55,090 nucleotides of DNA from Calothrix sp. NIES-4101 (GTDB taxonomy: Bacteria > Cyanobacteriota > Cyanobacteriia > Cyanobacteriales > Nostocaceae): assembly GCA_004296455.1 (NCBI GenBank), contig AP018276.1:1-55090 (forward strand), given 5' to 3'. How positions within the stretch are numbered: position 1 is the stretch's first letter; each line of letters starts with the position of its first letter. Under the pieces are notes generated by a model. It was not told the DNA's origin, did not search any database, and saw nothing but the letters and a program-made list of their open reading frames with translations. The position numbers and the translations under genes were made by a program. Shown in pieces: positions 26,831 to 36,071 of the stretch.

Positions 26831-29770
26831 TTAAGCAACGTGATATTTATTTTTTGTTGTCATGCGCCCCAAAAAACGCACCAATTCTCCAACTACCAGC
26901 ACTATCGAAGTTCCAAAAGTGATAACAAGCCAGTCAATCAAAGATAAAGGTACAGTTCTAAATGCAGAACCACCAAACTGAATAATTAGTATTTGCCCAA
27001 TAACAATGCTGACAGCGATTAAAACAAATGCTTTATTTTTGGACAAACCAGTAAAAGCTGATTGTTTCAACCCCAAACAACGAGCGTTGAACAAATTCCA
27101 AAATTGTAACATTACAAATACAGCAAAAAACACCGACAGTTCATAGGTATCGATTTTCCCATCTCGACGCATGTAACGTAAAAAGCCCAGTAGAAAAATC
27201 AAAAATGCAATTCCAGTGGTTAAAATATTTTTTGCCATTACTGGTGTGACAATAAAAGCTTTAGCTTTGCGCGGTTTTTGCTGCATGACGCTAGTATGAG
27301 GTGGTTCGGTTGCTAAAGCTAACGCAGCAAAAGTGTCCATAATTAGGTTTACCCACAACATTTGGGTTACAGTCAGAGGCAAAGCCACACCAATAAATGG
27401 ACCTAATAATGCAATACCTAACGCCACTACATTAATTGTGAGTTGGAAAAGTATAAACTTCTGAATATTACTGTAGAGCGATCGCCCCCACATTACAGCA
27501 CTAACGATACTACCAAAAGAGTTATCCAACAAGATAATATCGCTCGCTTCTTTGGCAATCGCCGTACCACCACCCATCGCTAAACCGACTTGAGCTTGTT
27601 TGAGTGCTGCTGCATCGTTAGTACCGTCACCTGTTACCCCTACTATAGCTCCACTTTCCTGTAGTAGTTTTACTAACCTGAGTTTATCAAGCGGACGTGC
27701 CCGGGAGAGTACCTTTAACTCTGATACAGCAATTTGCGCTTCTTCATCACTCATCTCGGCAAATTGTTGTCCCGTCAGATGAAAGTAGCCATTATTTATA
27801 TCATCTTGTTCGTTCCACAAGCCAATTTGACGGGCGATTTCCTTAGCAGTTTCTGAGTTATCACCTGTAACTATTTTTACTTGCATTCCCGCAGCCAAAC
27901 AAGTTGCGATCGCATTGGGAACATCTTCGCGCAGAGGGTCTAAAATTGCGGTAAATCCCAACCAAGTCATCTCGTTAGCCATCTCGTCAATGTCTGTATT
28001 TCCAAGACCATCAACAACGCGATAAGCCAACCCTAGCGTCCTCATTCCGCGCATTTGATATTCTTTGATCTCAGCAGCAATCAAACTCTCTTGTGTGAGT
28101 GGTTCTTTTCCTGTGACTGTCAAGATAGTATTGCAGCGTTCCAGAACTATTTCGGGCGCACCCTTGATATAAAGTACGTTTTCACCAGTGACAGCAGAAG
28201 TCCCCCAAGTCCCCATATACTTGTTCTCGGTTGAAAACGGTTGGCGGGTTTTGATGTTAAAGTTAGACCGATAAGCGATGTAATCAAGTTTCCGCTCGTC
28301 AAGCCATAACAGCAAAGCCCCTTCAGTGGGATTTCCGATTGGACGTGCATCTTCTAGAGGCTTAATTTCCAAATCGGCAGTGCTGTTTGCAGCTATAGCC
28401 TCCGCAATTATCCTGGCTCCATCTTGATAATTCAAGCAAGGAAAATCAACTTCATGTACCCGCATTTGATTTTGGGTGAGAGTACCAGTTTTATCGGAAC
28501 AAATTACTGTAACCGAACCGATAGTTTCGCAAGCGTGCATCCTTCGTACTAAGTTATTAGTAGCAGCCATCTTTCTCATACTATAAGCAAGCGAGAGAGT
28601 TACACTCATTGCTAATCCTTCGGGTACAGCAACAACAATAATCGTTACAGCCACCATAAAGTAATGAAGTAATGCTTTGACCACATTACCAGGCAACCAA
28701 TTATTTACAGCACCCGGAACAAATCCCAAGGGATAACCTAAACCAACCCCAAGCACAAAAATTGCAACAGCAATACCACAAGTTTTCAACCAACTAGTTA
28801 AACTGTCGTTTTCTAGCCATCCAGGTGCTTCAATCTTCATCCCCATAAGGGCACAGCCATCGTAAACTACAGGTAGCCAAACACGACTAAGTGCTACCAA
28901 TATGCTGCTAATTAGTAAAGAGACAATATACCATTGTTGTCCAGCTAACTTTAACTCACCGCTAGCAAATCCACTCACCAGTAGCGCTATAAAAGTTAAA
29001 CCCGCAAATCCAAGTCCAACTACACCAATCAGTTGACTAAGTTTTTCGAGTTGCTGATTGAGTGGAGTGTCTTCAGAAGCTTCTACAGTTGCCACTGCGA
29101 TCGCTAGTTTACCAATTTCTGTATTGTCACCAACCGCAGTCACTCGAAAAAAACCGTTACCCTGAGCGACAAGAGTACTGCGGTAAATTTGATACGCGGG
29201 GTAAGTTCCTTCATCAATACCCAAAGCCACCGCTTGTATTTGAGTATATTTCTTAATAGGTTCGGCTTCACCTGTAATTTTAGATTGGTCAATTTCTAGC
29301 GCGACTTCTTCTAAAATTTCTCCATCTGTCGGAACTTCTTCACCTTGTTCGAGATAAACGACATCACCTACGACTAAATCTTTACGCGGAATTATTGTAA
29401 AACTGTCGTCACGAATTACTTTGATGCTAACTTCATCATAAACTGAATTGAGAATATCAAACTCTTGGGAAGCTTTATATTCATTCACAAAAGCTAAAGT
29501 TGTCGCTAATAAAATTGCAACAATAATTCCCAAACCTTCTGCATATTCACCTTCAATAATCCCAACAGTAATAGCAACTACTGCTGCTATCATCAAAATC
29601 CGAATTATAGGGTCTTCAAATTTTTCTAAAAATAGTTTCCACCAAGGTTCTCTTTTCGGTGGAGTCAAAATATTAATACCGTATTTTTGCCGATTTATTT
29701 TAACTTCTTCCGAAGAGAGTCCTTGAAATGGCAAAGATGTGCCATCTTTGGCTTTATTATTATTAATCAT
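26831..29770 (-). CDS. P-type Ca2+-transporting ATPase (PMCA type)
   Basis: The 979-residue membrane pump has the cation-ATPase N-terminal domain, the TGE motif of the actuator domain (ITGEAEP, about 165), the PEGLAMSV sequence in TM4 typical of PMCA-like (type IIB) calcium pumps, the phosphorylation motif SDKTGTLTQ (about 427) and the hinge GVTGDGTNDAAALK. About ten transmembrane helices can be drawn. It would export Ca2+ or another divalent cation. It starts only 10 bp after the replication gene, so it may be co-transcribed with it. A long loop between TM3 and TM4 is unusual. A pump on a plasmid may be accessory ion tolerance. Confidence 0.93.
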   Translation of the reverse strand: MINNNKAKDGTSLPFQGLSSEEVKINRQKYGINILTPPKREPWWKLFLEKFEDPIIRILMIAAVVAITVGIIEGEYAEGLGIIVAILLATTLAFVNEYKASQEFDILNSVYDEVSIKVIRDDSFTIIPRKDLVVGDVVYLEQGEEVPTDGEILEEVALEIDQSKITGEAEPIKKYTQIQAVALGIDEGTYPAYQIYRSTLVAQGNGFFRVTAVGDNTEIGKLAIAVATVEASEDTPLNQQLEKLSQLIGVVGLGFAGLTFIALLVSGFASGELKLAGQQWYIVSLLISSILVALSRVWLPVVYDGCALMGMKIEAPGWLENDSLTSWLKTCGIAVAIFVLGVGLGYPLGFVPGAVNNWLPGNVVKALLHYFMVAVTIIVVAVPEGLAMSVTLSLAYSMRKMAATNNLVRRMHACETIGSVTVICSDKTGTLTQNQMRVHEVDFPCLNYQDGARIIAEAIAANSTADLEIKPLEDARPIGNPTEGALLLWLDERKLDYIAYRSNFNIKTRQPFSTENKYMGTWGTSAVTGENVLYIKGAPEIVLERCNTILTVTGKEPLTQESLIAAEIKEYQMRGMRTLGLAYRVVDGLGNTDIDEMANEMTWLGFTAILDPLREDVPNAIATCLAAGMQVKIVTGDNSETAKEIARQIGLWNEQDDINNGYFHLTGQQFAEMSDEEAQIAVSELKVLSRARPLDKLRLVKLLQESGAIVGVTGDGTNDAAALKQAQVGLAMGGGTAIAKEASDIILLDNSFGSIVSAVMWGRSLYSNIQKFILFQLTINVVALGIALLGPFIGVALPLTVTQMLWVNLIMDTFAALALATEPPHTSVMQQKPRKAKAFIVTPVMAKNILTTGIAFLIFLLGFLRYMRRDGKIDTYELSVFFAVFVMLQFWNLFNARCLGLKQSAFTGLSKNKAFVLIAVSIVIGQILIIQFGGSAFRTVPLSLIDWLVITFGTSIVLVVGELVRFLGRMTTKNKYHVA

Positions 29771-29780
29771 CAGTAATTAT

Positions 29781-32700
29781 TTATTTATTTGATTGTTGTT
29801 TATGTCTGTGAATAGCCTTATTCATCAAAATTATTTGCTCGGCATGAAATGAAGGCGGCATTAAGCTGTGAATTCGATGGTCAAGTCCATCATGCATTAC
29901 ATCTGTGGGTAATTCGGAATGGTCTAAACCCAATGTATGACCTATTTCATGGGCAATAGTATTAGCTAGTAAGTTAGATAATTGACTCAAATTTAAATTT
30001 GCCTGATAAGATACACTTAATATTTTGTCAATACGAACAGCAGCACGGTCTGTAACACTGTTATGATTGAAACTAGCAATTCCTAGATAATCTACAGCAT
30101 CCTGTTCTGCAAAAATATAAACATGAGTAAAGTCTTGCCCCCACTCTTTTGAATCAGGAGCATCTGAAGTCAAAAAGACATTTATACTTCTAAATGCACT
30201 AAAAACTTTTGCCAGTGAATCTGTTAATATCTCTAGCAGCGTTTTATTGTCTTGGGTATTCAGATTCATGCCATAAATATCCACCCATATACAATGACGA
30301 GTCTGCTGAAGGGTAGCAATTAGGCATCCACAAAATGGACAAATTTGCCAATCGTGTTGAATCTGGGAACGACAACTTTGACAGCGATCGCAACTCCAAC
30401 GAGAAATAGTTGCTTTTACCGCTTCCACACCCCCAACAATGGCATCCCTCAACATTTGCAGGCTGGTTTGAATTGGGGTGCTGTCCCCATCGTGAGGTTC
30501 CAAATCTCCACCTATTTCATATATAGATGGGGAATTATCGCTTGTGTTTGAGGAATTATTCCCTTTAGAAGAATCTATCCGACTATTTTTGGTAGAATCC
30601 ACCCCATTATTCTTGGTAGTATTTACCCCTCCCAGTGGGGGTTTCCCTATAGCATTAGGGGGGGGGGTCGATACGGGGTCAGGAGGTGGGTCAATCCCGT
30701 ACTGGTTATACTTTCCAGCCTGATGACGGGCAGCTTCCTCGGCAGCTTGACGGGTACGCTCTTCTTTCAAGGCACGTTTGTTTTGCCGATGCTTAATTAC
30801 CTGGTTGGCAAATTCCCATTCTTCTTCTGCCAGGGAGAAATGTAAAACCTGTTTGCCCCTAGCACCCTCTTTGCTACTGCTAACTTTCAACCCCAGTTGT
30901 TCCAGCAATGTCGATAACAACCACTTTGGTCCACCGCATTTTTCGTGAATGGTAAACCCTAAAATTGACTTGATTTGGCTGGCACATTTGAGGGAAATTT
31001 CATACATTCGTACTAATTCCGGGTCGGCTGCGGTCAATTTCTCCCCATCCACCAATCGTCGTAGGATGGAGGTTAAGCCAATCGTGTATCTCGCCAACCA
31101 AGTAACCGAATGGTTTTTCCAATCGAAACATAGGGGTAAGCGCGATCGCTCCTGGTGGTCTCGTTCTGTGACGATACTTGGTGGCACTGGGTACTGTTTC
31201 CCCGTCAAAGGTTCCACAATTGTCCCCTCCGAATCGGCAAGTAAACCTTCGAGAGCTGCGATCGCTTTAATCAATACCCCGTTATTATCTTTCTTGACCA
31301 ATTCGGGGGTAACTTCCTTAACTCCGTAGGCATCTTTAATGCGGAATTTTTCGCATTGGAAAACCTGTTGGGGTTGGAGATAATCCCTGGCTTTGAGGGT
31401 GCGATATTGCTGTAAGGTAATATCCTCAGCCTCAGCAACCGCAGTATAGTGTGCTTCATCTAATTTCCTACCAGCTTCGATGAGTTTCTTCATTTCCTCA
31501 ATCGAGTCTTCCTCACCAACTGGGATAATTTTGTTACCCATATCGGTCAGCAAATCTCGCAAATCAGCCCGCAGATTATTTAGGGATTGGTTACGGGCAG
31601 CCTGTAGCTGACAGTAGGCATCGAATGCCCATTCTTTTTCCACACCCCGCTTACCTGTCTCGCGATCGATTTTCATCAGGAATGCAGACAAAGAATTTTT
31701 TTCGAGTAAGTCTTCGCGAATTTTCGTGGGGTTGGTTTCTTTGTAACCAAAGGGTGGTCGTGGTGCTACCCAAACGTGGATGGGTACGTTGGGACGATAG
31801 CGGTATAGTTGCTGACAGCATTCGGTTGCGGTTTGAGATGCACCGAGGAATACTCCAAACACTTCATCGAAGTGGTATTCGGGAATATCCACACCCGTTC
31901 CCAAACTGGGGGATGCCAGGAGAACATCGACATTTTTGACTTCGTTGGTGATGTCTTTAATAAAAGCAATGTTTTCTTTACTACCAGAATTATCCGAGTG
32001 TATTGACCAAACACGTAGATTGGCTGGCAATTCGCTATTTTCTGAAGTTAATTCTGAAGTTAATTCTGAATTTAATGGCGAATTATTTTCTGTCTTTTCT
32101 ATCGATTTATCTTTAGATAGATTATTGCCTATACTTTCCGTCAACTTATCATGATTATTTTGATGGGTATCGAGATTTCTTGTTTTGGCAGTGTTTTCGT
32201 TGGGTAATAGATTATTGTTTATTTCTCCTGTCGATTTATCGTAATTTATTTGATGAATTAGATTTTCTTTGTTGAGATTTTCTGTGTTTAGAGTATTTTG
32301 ATTTGGTAATAGATTATTGTTTATCTCACCTTTAGAATTGCCATGATGATTTTGATAGTTGTCAAAATTGGTTGTGGAAGAATTTTCCTTCAGTAATAGA
32401 TTATTGTCTATTTGTCCTTCGAAATTGCCATGATGATTTTGATAGTTGTCAAAATTGGTCGCGGAAGGATTTTGATTTGGTAATAGATTATTCTCTATTT
32501 CACCTTTGGAATTGCCATGATTACTTTGATGGTTGTCAAAATTGGTCGCGGAGGGATTTTGATTTGGTAATAGATTATTTTCTATTTCGCCTTTGGAATC
32601 GCCATGATTATTTTGATGATTGAGATTTTTCGTTTTAGTATCTTGATCGCAATTTAATTTCTGGCTGTCCTGTACTTTTGTCGTGGCAGAATTTTCATTC

Positions 32701-34841
32701 TTGACTACCTCACTAAGAGAAATTCCCTGTTTGTTAAAGAGTTTTTCGCATTTTTTAACAAAACTCTTGGAATCAGAAACCACCATAATTTTCTTCCCAG
32801 CCATTATTGCAGCCGAGATTTTGGCAACGATCGCAGAAGGATTATTCCCCTCATACCAATAAACATTGCGATCGCCATTTTTCCAATTGTTTTTGACGAT
32901 AAAAGGTACTTCCCCCTCTGGACGCATTGCCCGGAAAAAGTCCAAGGTAATGTCATCCATGTGGGCATCGGCGATAACTACCAGTTTGGCATTATACAGG
33001 ACATATTCCAGTACATATAAAATGTCTCTCCGGTATTCTTTACAGGTTGAACTGAATAGGAGGTGGGTTAGGTATTGGCAAGCCTCGTCAATAAATACAC
33101 AACCATAAGTTAAGTATTGGGTGTTGAGCTTGTGGAGACTGTCGATCGTAATACTCAAGGCTATCACCTTCGCCAATTCTCCCTGTTTGAGTTCGGAATA
33201 AATAGCTGTTTGCAGACGATTGGCAAGGTTTTTGAGTAAATTGACCCTGTGCCCGTTATTGAGGAATTTGACATCAGGATTTTGGAGTCGCCACTGTCGC
33301 ATAAATTCGGTTTTTGCGGTGCCCATATCGCTCCACAAGGCTACCAAACCCGATTGGGGGATTAGTAACTTGTTTTTTGAACGCAACGTACCGTTTTGAC
33401 GATTCTCTGGGGCAGTTTCGCCAGGTTTATGTCTCCTTCGATGTTTGTCTTGATGCCTGCGACTGTGGGGTTCATGGTTGGGAGTATCGGGAGTATTTTT
33501 TCCCCTTGGATACTGCGAGTTAGGAGAATCGGGAGCATTTTTGTCCCTTGGATACTGCGAGTTAGGAGAATCGGGAGCATTTTTGTCCCTTGGATACTGC
33601 GGGAATTGTCCCGACTTGCCTTCCCATGCCTCTTCAAAATCGACAAATTCTAGGAATTCCTCATCAAGATTTTCAAAACCAAGAACTTGGGTCAAATACT
33701 TGACATTTACCGTAATATTTGCGTTGTATTTACGCGATAATCCTCGCTGCTTTTGGAAAAATGAATTGCGGTAATCAGTCAAATTTTTGGCATCGTCGAT
33801 GATGGCGGTCAGGAGGGTATTCCCATCCTCCACCTTCCCAGGAGCGTCGAGCCAATAGCGATCGCTATCTTTTTTCTGAGCTTGAGATTTCTGGGCTTGA
33901 GAAATGTCGGCTCTATAAGCCTCATTACGGGCAACAACGAAGTCATCCACCCCTTTCTCTGTTCCAGGAAGTTGAGCCACCTTGCAGCCGCTTCCAGCCG
34001 CCTCTATTGCCCTTCCCGTGCGTAGGGTGGCTTGGAACACATTCCACCGGGTTTTGGTTTTTTCTTCGTAGTCGAACAGGATGATAAATTCCCGTCCCGG
34101 TTGTGCCATAGGCAGCAAATCCGGGTGCAGCCGTTCATCGAAGTCCTTTTTACCCACCCGTCCGTTCCAAATTCCAGGTAAGGCGATCGCCACAAATCCC
34201 AAACTCAACAAACAGGCTGCTTTTTTCTCCCCTTCGCACAGGATTATGGGGATTTCCGGGTGTTTTTGTACCCATTCCCAGAAGACGAGGAGGGAGAGAG
34301 AAGGAGGAAGAGGTGGAATTCCCCCCACTCCCCTTGTCTCCCACTCCCCTTGTCCCCGACTCTCAATGGGATATCTGTCTTGCAACCGCAGCGCTAGGGA
34401 TGAATGGTAGCGCTTGATGTTGTACCGAGAAGCGACTAAATCCCAAATGCAATCCGGAATATCGAAGTAGGTGACGCGGTTCGGTGTTTTGGGTGGCGAT
34501 TCGTATTTGACAGGTTTGCCTTTGGATGGGTCAATGCGGGGAACGCTGGGTTTAAAGCGTCCCCATTCCATCGGCTGCCAGTTATTGAGGGGGTCTAGTC
34601 CGCTAATCCACAATCCACCAAGTTCGGCGTGCTGGTACTGCCTTAAAAACCCGTCCGTTACCCTACCTGCGTTTTTGCGGGGGACGTTTAGGGAGAACAG
34701 GTAGGAGTAAACTTCTTCTCCTGAGATGTGGAGAAAGCTTGCCGCGATGATGGCGGGGTGGATGGCGCTGAGTACCGCTAGTTCGTGGTACTCGGCTTCC
34801 GTAAGGTTGTTGGGGTATGGGGAGAGGGTATTGTTTTCCAT
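29781..34841 (-). CDS. DUF3854 / CyRepA1-like plasmid replication protein fused to a zinc ribbon and a matrixin-like metalloprotease
   Basis: This 1686-residue protein is the probable replication initiator. The DUF3854/TOPRIM-like part spans about 55-310 (ILCEGEKKAACLLSLGF near 200). Helicase-type motifs follow: a Walker A-like SDMGTAKTE (about 500), a DEA-type box VFIDEACQ (about 580) and a C-terminal TGVDIPEYHF motif (about 980). Between the last two lies a run of six 29-residue Asn-rich repeats (about 745-915). Three 14-residue repeats (NSQYPRDKNAPDSP) lie near 415-450. Unusually, the tail adds a four-Cys zinc ribbon (CDRCQSC, CPFCGC; 1484-1511) and a metalloprotease with HEIGHTLGLDH (about 1628) and the Met-turn segment VMHDGL. 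Its start overlaps the upstream gene stop (TGATG). Confidence 0.88.
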   Translation of the reverse strand: MENNTLSPYPNNLTEAEYHELAVLSAIHPAIIAASFLHISGEEVYSYLFSLNVPRKNAGRVTDGFLRQYQHAELGGLWISGLDPLNNWQPMEWGRFKPSVPRIDPSKGKPVKYESPPKTPNRVTYFDIPDCIWDLVASRYNIKRYHSSLALRLQDRYPIESRGQGEWETRGVGGIPPLPPSLSLLVFWEWVQKHPEIPIILCEGEKKAACLLSLGFVAIALPGIWNGRVGKKDFDERLHPDLLPMAQPGREFIILFDYEEKTKTRWNVFQATLRTGRAIEAAGSGCKVAQLPGTEKGVDDFVVARNEAYRADISQAQKSQAQKKDSDRYWLDAPGKVEDGNTLLTAIIDDAKNLTDYRNSFFQKQRGLSRKYNANITVNVKYLTQVLGFENLDEEFLEFVDFEEAWEGKSGQFPQYPRDKNAPDSPNSQYPRDKNAPDSPNSQYPRGKNTPDTPNHEPHSRRHQDKHRRRHKPGETAPENRQNGTLRSKNKLLIPQSGLVALWSDMGTAKTEFMRQWRLQNPDVKFLNNGHRVNLLKNLANRLQTAIYSELKQGELAKVIALSITIDSLHKLNTQYLTYGCVFIDEACQYLTHLLFSSTCKEYRRDILYVLEYVLYNAKLVVIADAHMDDITLDFFRAMRPEGEVPFIVKNNWKNGDRNVYWYEGNNPSAIVAKISAAIMAGKKIMVVSDSKSFVKKCEKLFNKQGISLSEVVKNENSATTKVQDSQKLNCDQDTKTKNLNHQNNHGDSKGEIENNLLPNQNPSATNFDNHQSNHGNSKGEIENNLLPNQNPSATNFDNYQNHHGNFEGQIDNNLLLKENSSTTNFDNYQNHHGNSKGEINNNLLPNQNTLNTENLNKENLIHQINYDKSTGEINNNLLPNENTAKTRNLDTHQNNHDKLTESIGNNLSKDKSIEKTENNSPLNSELTSELTSENSELPANLRVWSIHSDNSGSKENIAFIKDITNEVKNVDVLLASPSLGTGVDIPEYHFDEVFGVFLGASQTATECCQQLYRYRPNVPIHVWVAPRPPFGYKETNPTKIREDLLEKNSLSAFLMKIDRETGKRGVEKEWAFDAYCQLQAARNQSLNNLRADLRDLLTDMGNKIIPVGEEDSIEEMKKLIEAGRKLDEAHYTAVAEAEDITLQQYRTLKARDYLQPQQVFQCEKFRIKDAYGVKEVTPELVKKDNNGVLIKAIAALEGLLADSEGTIVEPLTGKQYPVPPSIVTERDHQERSRLPLCFDWKNHSVTWLARYTIGLTSILRRLVDGEKLTAADPELVRMYEISLKCASQIKSILGFTIHEKCGGPKWLLSTLLEQLGLKVSSSKEGARGKQVLHFSLAEEEWEFANQVIKHRQNKRALKEERTRQAAEEAARHQAGKYNQYGIDPPPDPVSTPPPNAIGKPPLGGVNTTKNNGVDSTKNSRIDSSKGNNSSNTSDNSPSIYEIGGDLEPHDGDSTPIQTSLQMLRDAIVGGVEAVKATISRWSCDRCQSCRSQIQHDWQICPFCGCLIATLQQTRHCIWVDIYGMNLNTQDNKTLLEILTDSLAKVFSAFRSINVFLTSDAPDSKEWGQDFTHVYIFAEQDAVDYLGIASFNHNSVTDRAAVRIDKILSVSYQANLNLSQLSNLLANTIAHEIGHTLGLDHSELPTDVMHDGLDHRIHSLMPPSFHAEQIILMNKAIHRHKQQSNK
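32100..32612 (-). repeat. Coding tandem repeat, about 87 bp x 6, in the replication gene
   Basis: Near-identical 87-bp units encode a 29-residue motif (KGEIENNLLPNQNPSATNF-like). The units stay in frame and are best preserved at the right end. The repeat number could vary by slippage or recombination. It separates the two halves of the helicase part. Confidence 0.85.
33488..33605 (-). repeat. Coding tandem repeat, 42 bp x 3, in the replication gene
   Basis: Three nearly identical 42-bp units encode a 14-residue motif (NSQYPRDKNAPDSP). They lie just before the helicase region and keep the reading frame. They are not a CRISPR array. Confidence 0.85.
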
Positions 34842-35242
34842 CAGCCCTCACCCCACTTGAAGCTGCAATGGTGGGAGTGAGAGTCTGAAAAATTATGTCG
34901 ATCTAAGTAGGGGTGGAACGAAGGAGAGCGGTGATATCGTCTACCCGATCTGATTTCGGGAAATAATCGCTCCGACTCCTTGCGTAAAGACAGGAAAGTT
35001 GGGTAAGATTGAACCAACATTTTTTTAATAGATTGTTCGCCCTTCCTGTTACTAGCAGGGGGGGCTGTTTTTATGTGTACTAGAGTTTTGTTGAGAGTGA
35101 TCTTACATCTCGATTGACCCCAAAATCTTTTTTGCATCTCCAAAACCGCACCGCCAAGCATATGGCTGGGGATGGTAAATGCTTTTGCACCGCATATATA
35201 GGGCTTCTCATCTATTTTGGCAATGCATACATAAATCTTCAT
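34841..35242 (-). CDS. Possible leader gene translationally coupled to the replication gene
   Basis: The 133-residue frame is unrecognised. It begins MKIYVCIAKIDEKPYICGAK and becomes low-complexity and His/Ser-rich at its end. The stop and the replication gene start overlap as TGATG, with GAGGG acting as the ribosome binding site inside its last codons, which is how coupled leader genes that control rep translation are often built. It may instead be non-coding leader sequence that happens to be open. Confidence 0.4.
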   Translation of the reverse strand: MKIYVCIAKIDEKPYICGAKAFTIPSHMLGGAVLEMQKRFWGQSRCKITLNKTLVHIKTAPPASNRKGEQSIKKMLVQSYPTFLSLRKESERLFPEIRSGRRYHRSPSFHPYLDRHNFSDSHSHHCSFKWGEG

Positions 35243-35390
35243 AAAGGTTATCCCGTAACGGATTAACCTTTTTTCATACCATGACGATTTTTTGACCCCT
35301 AAAAATCGCGATCGCTTAACTTAATTAACTTAATTAGGGTTGTCTACTAAAGCTGTAATGATTGAATTAAAAGGGTTTCAAAAAAAAACT

Positions 35391-35452
35391 CATTACCGGA
35401 TTCTAGAGGTTTCATTACCGGATTCTAGAGGTTTCATTACCGGATTCTAGAA
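35391..35452. repeat. Iterons: three 22-bp direct repeats in the probable replication origin
   Basis: CATTACCGGATTCTAG starts at 35391, 35413 and 35435, a strict 22-bp period (two helix turns), with a related ACCCGATTCTAGG at about 35668. It lies upstream of the DUF3854 replication gene in an AT-rich region. Direct repeats with helical phasing next to rep genes are typical binding sites for initiators, so this is the best origin candidate. Confidence 0.8.
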
Positions 35453-35500
35453 AACTTGTCTACCTAAAAAAATCTTTGTATATCAGATATTTCAGGCATT

Positions 35501-35568
35501 CTATTGTCAATAAGCAAAGTAGACAGACGTTTTTTCGGTATTTTCAGCCATTTGCTTATTGAGAATAG
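35501..35568. repeat. 18-bp inverted repeat in the origin region
   Basis: The arms 35501-35518 and 35551-35568 are complementary in 17 of 18 positions (CTATTGTCAATAAGCAAA and its complement), with a 32-bp gap. It may be a regulator-binding site or part of the origin. Confidence 0.7.
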
Positions 35569-36071
35569 ACTATATAAGGCAATTAGACAAAGCTCCAAAC
35601 CTTATTCATGCAAAGGTTTGGGGCTGTTTTCAACTTGGAATGCAAGGATTGGCTTTTAGACAACTATTACCCGATTCTAGGGAGGTAAACAGAATGTAGG
35701 GGGATTTTAGGAGGGGTAGACAAGTGGGTTGTGGATATGGAATATGTGATTTTTTCTGCAAGATGCTATGAAAAGTCTTTTTCTGCCTGGTTTGTATGGA
35801 TGTGAAGAATCCTTCCATCCCAAAGCTTTTAGACTTTACGCAGCGTTTGGTGTCACACTCGCGGCTTTAACTTCTACGTATATTCGTTCTCGTATCAAAT
35901 TGAAAAAAATCTATGTATATTATCTAGCTTTAATTTCGAGCGTTTTAGATACTGCACGAATCAAAACAGTGTGTGAATGAGGTATTTTATCTCAAGCCTA
36001 AGCTTCATAAGGGTTTTAGCGAATCGTTTAAATCTTTGTGAAAAATCCGGGAGTTAAGAGCGATCGCATTT
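35569..36071. other. Non-coding stretch between the origin and the second replication-type gene
   Basis: Apart from the hairpin at 35595 and the iteron-like sequence near 35668 I see no gene. An open frame at 35768-35980 has no ribosome binding site and no recognisable content. Confidence 0.5.
35595..35628 (+). terminator. Hairpin with short T-tract
   Basis: CCAAACCTT and AAGGTTTGG form a 9-bp stem with a 9-base loop, followed within a few bases by TTTT. It could end rightward transcription or be an origin hairpin. No gene clearly reads into it. Confidence 0.35.

Noticed and set aside
32100-33605. Regular short repeats that could suggest a CRISPR array
   Set aside because: The repeats keep the reading frame of the replication gene, have no unique spacers, and encode 14- and 29-residue protein repeats.
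35768-35980. Open frame of 70 codons in the origin region
   Set aside because: There is no ribosome binding site and no recognisable composition.
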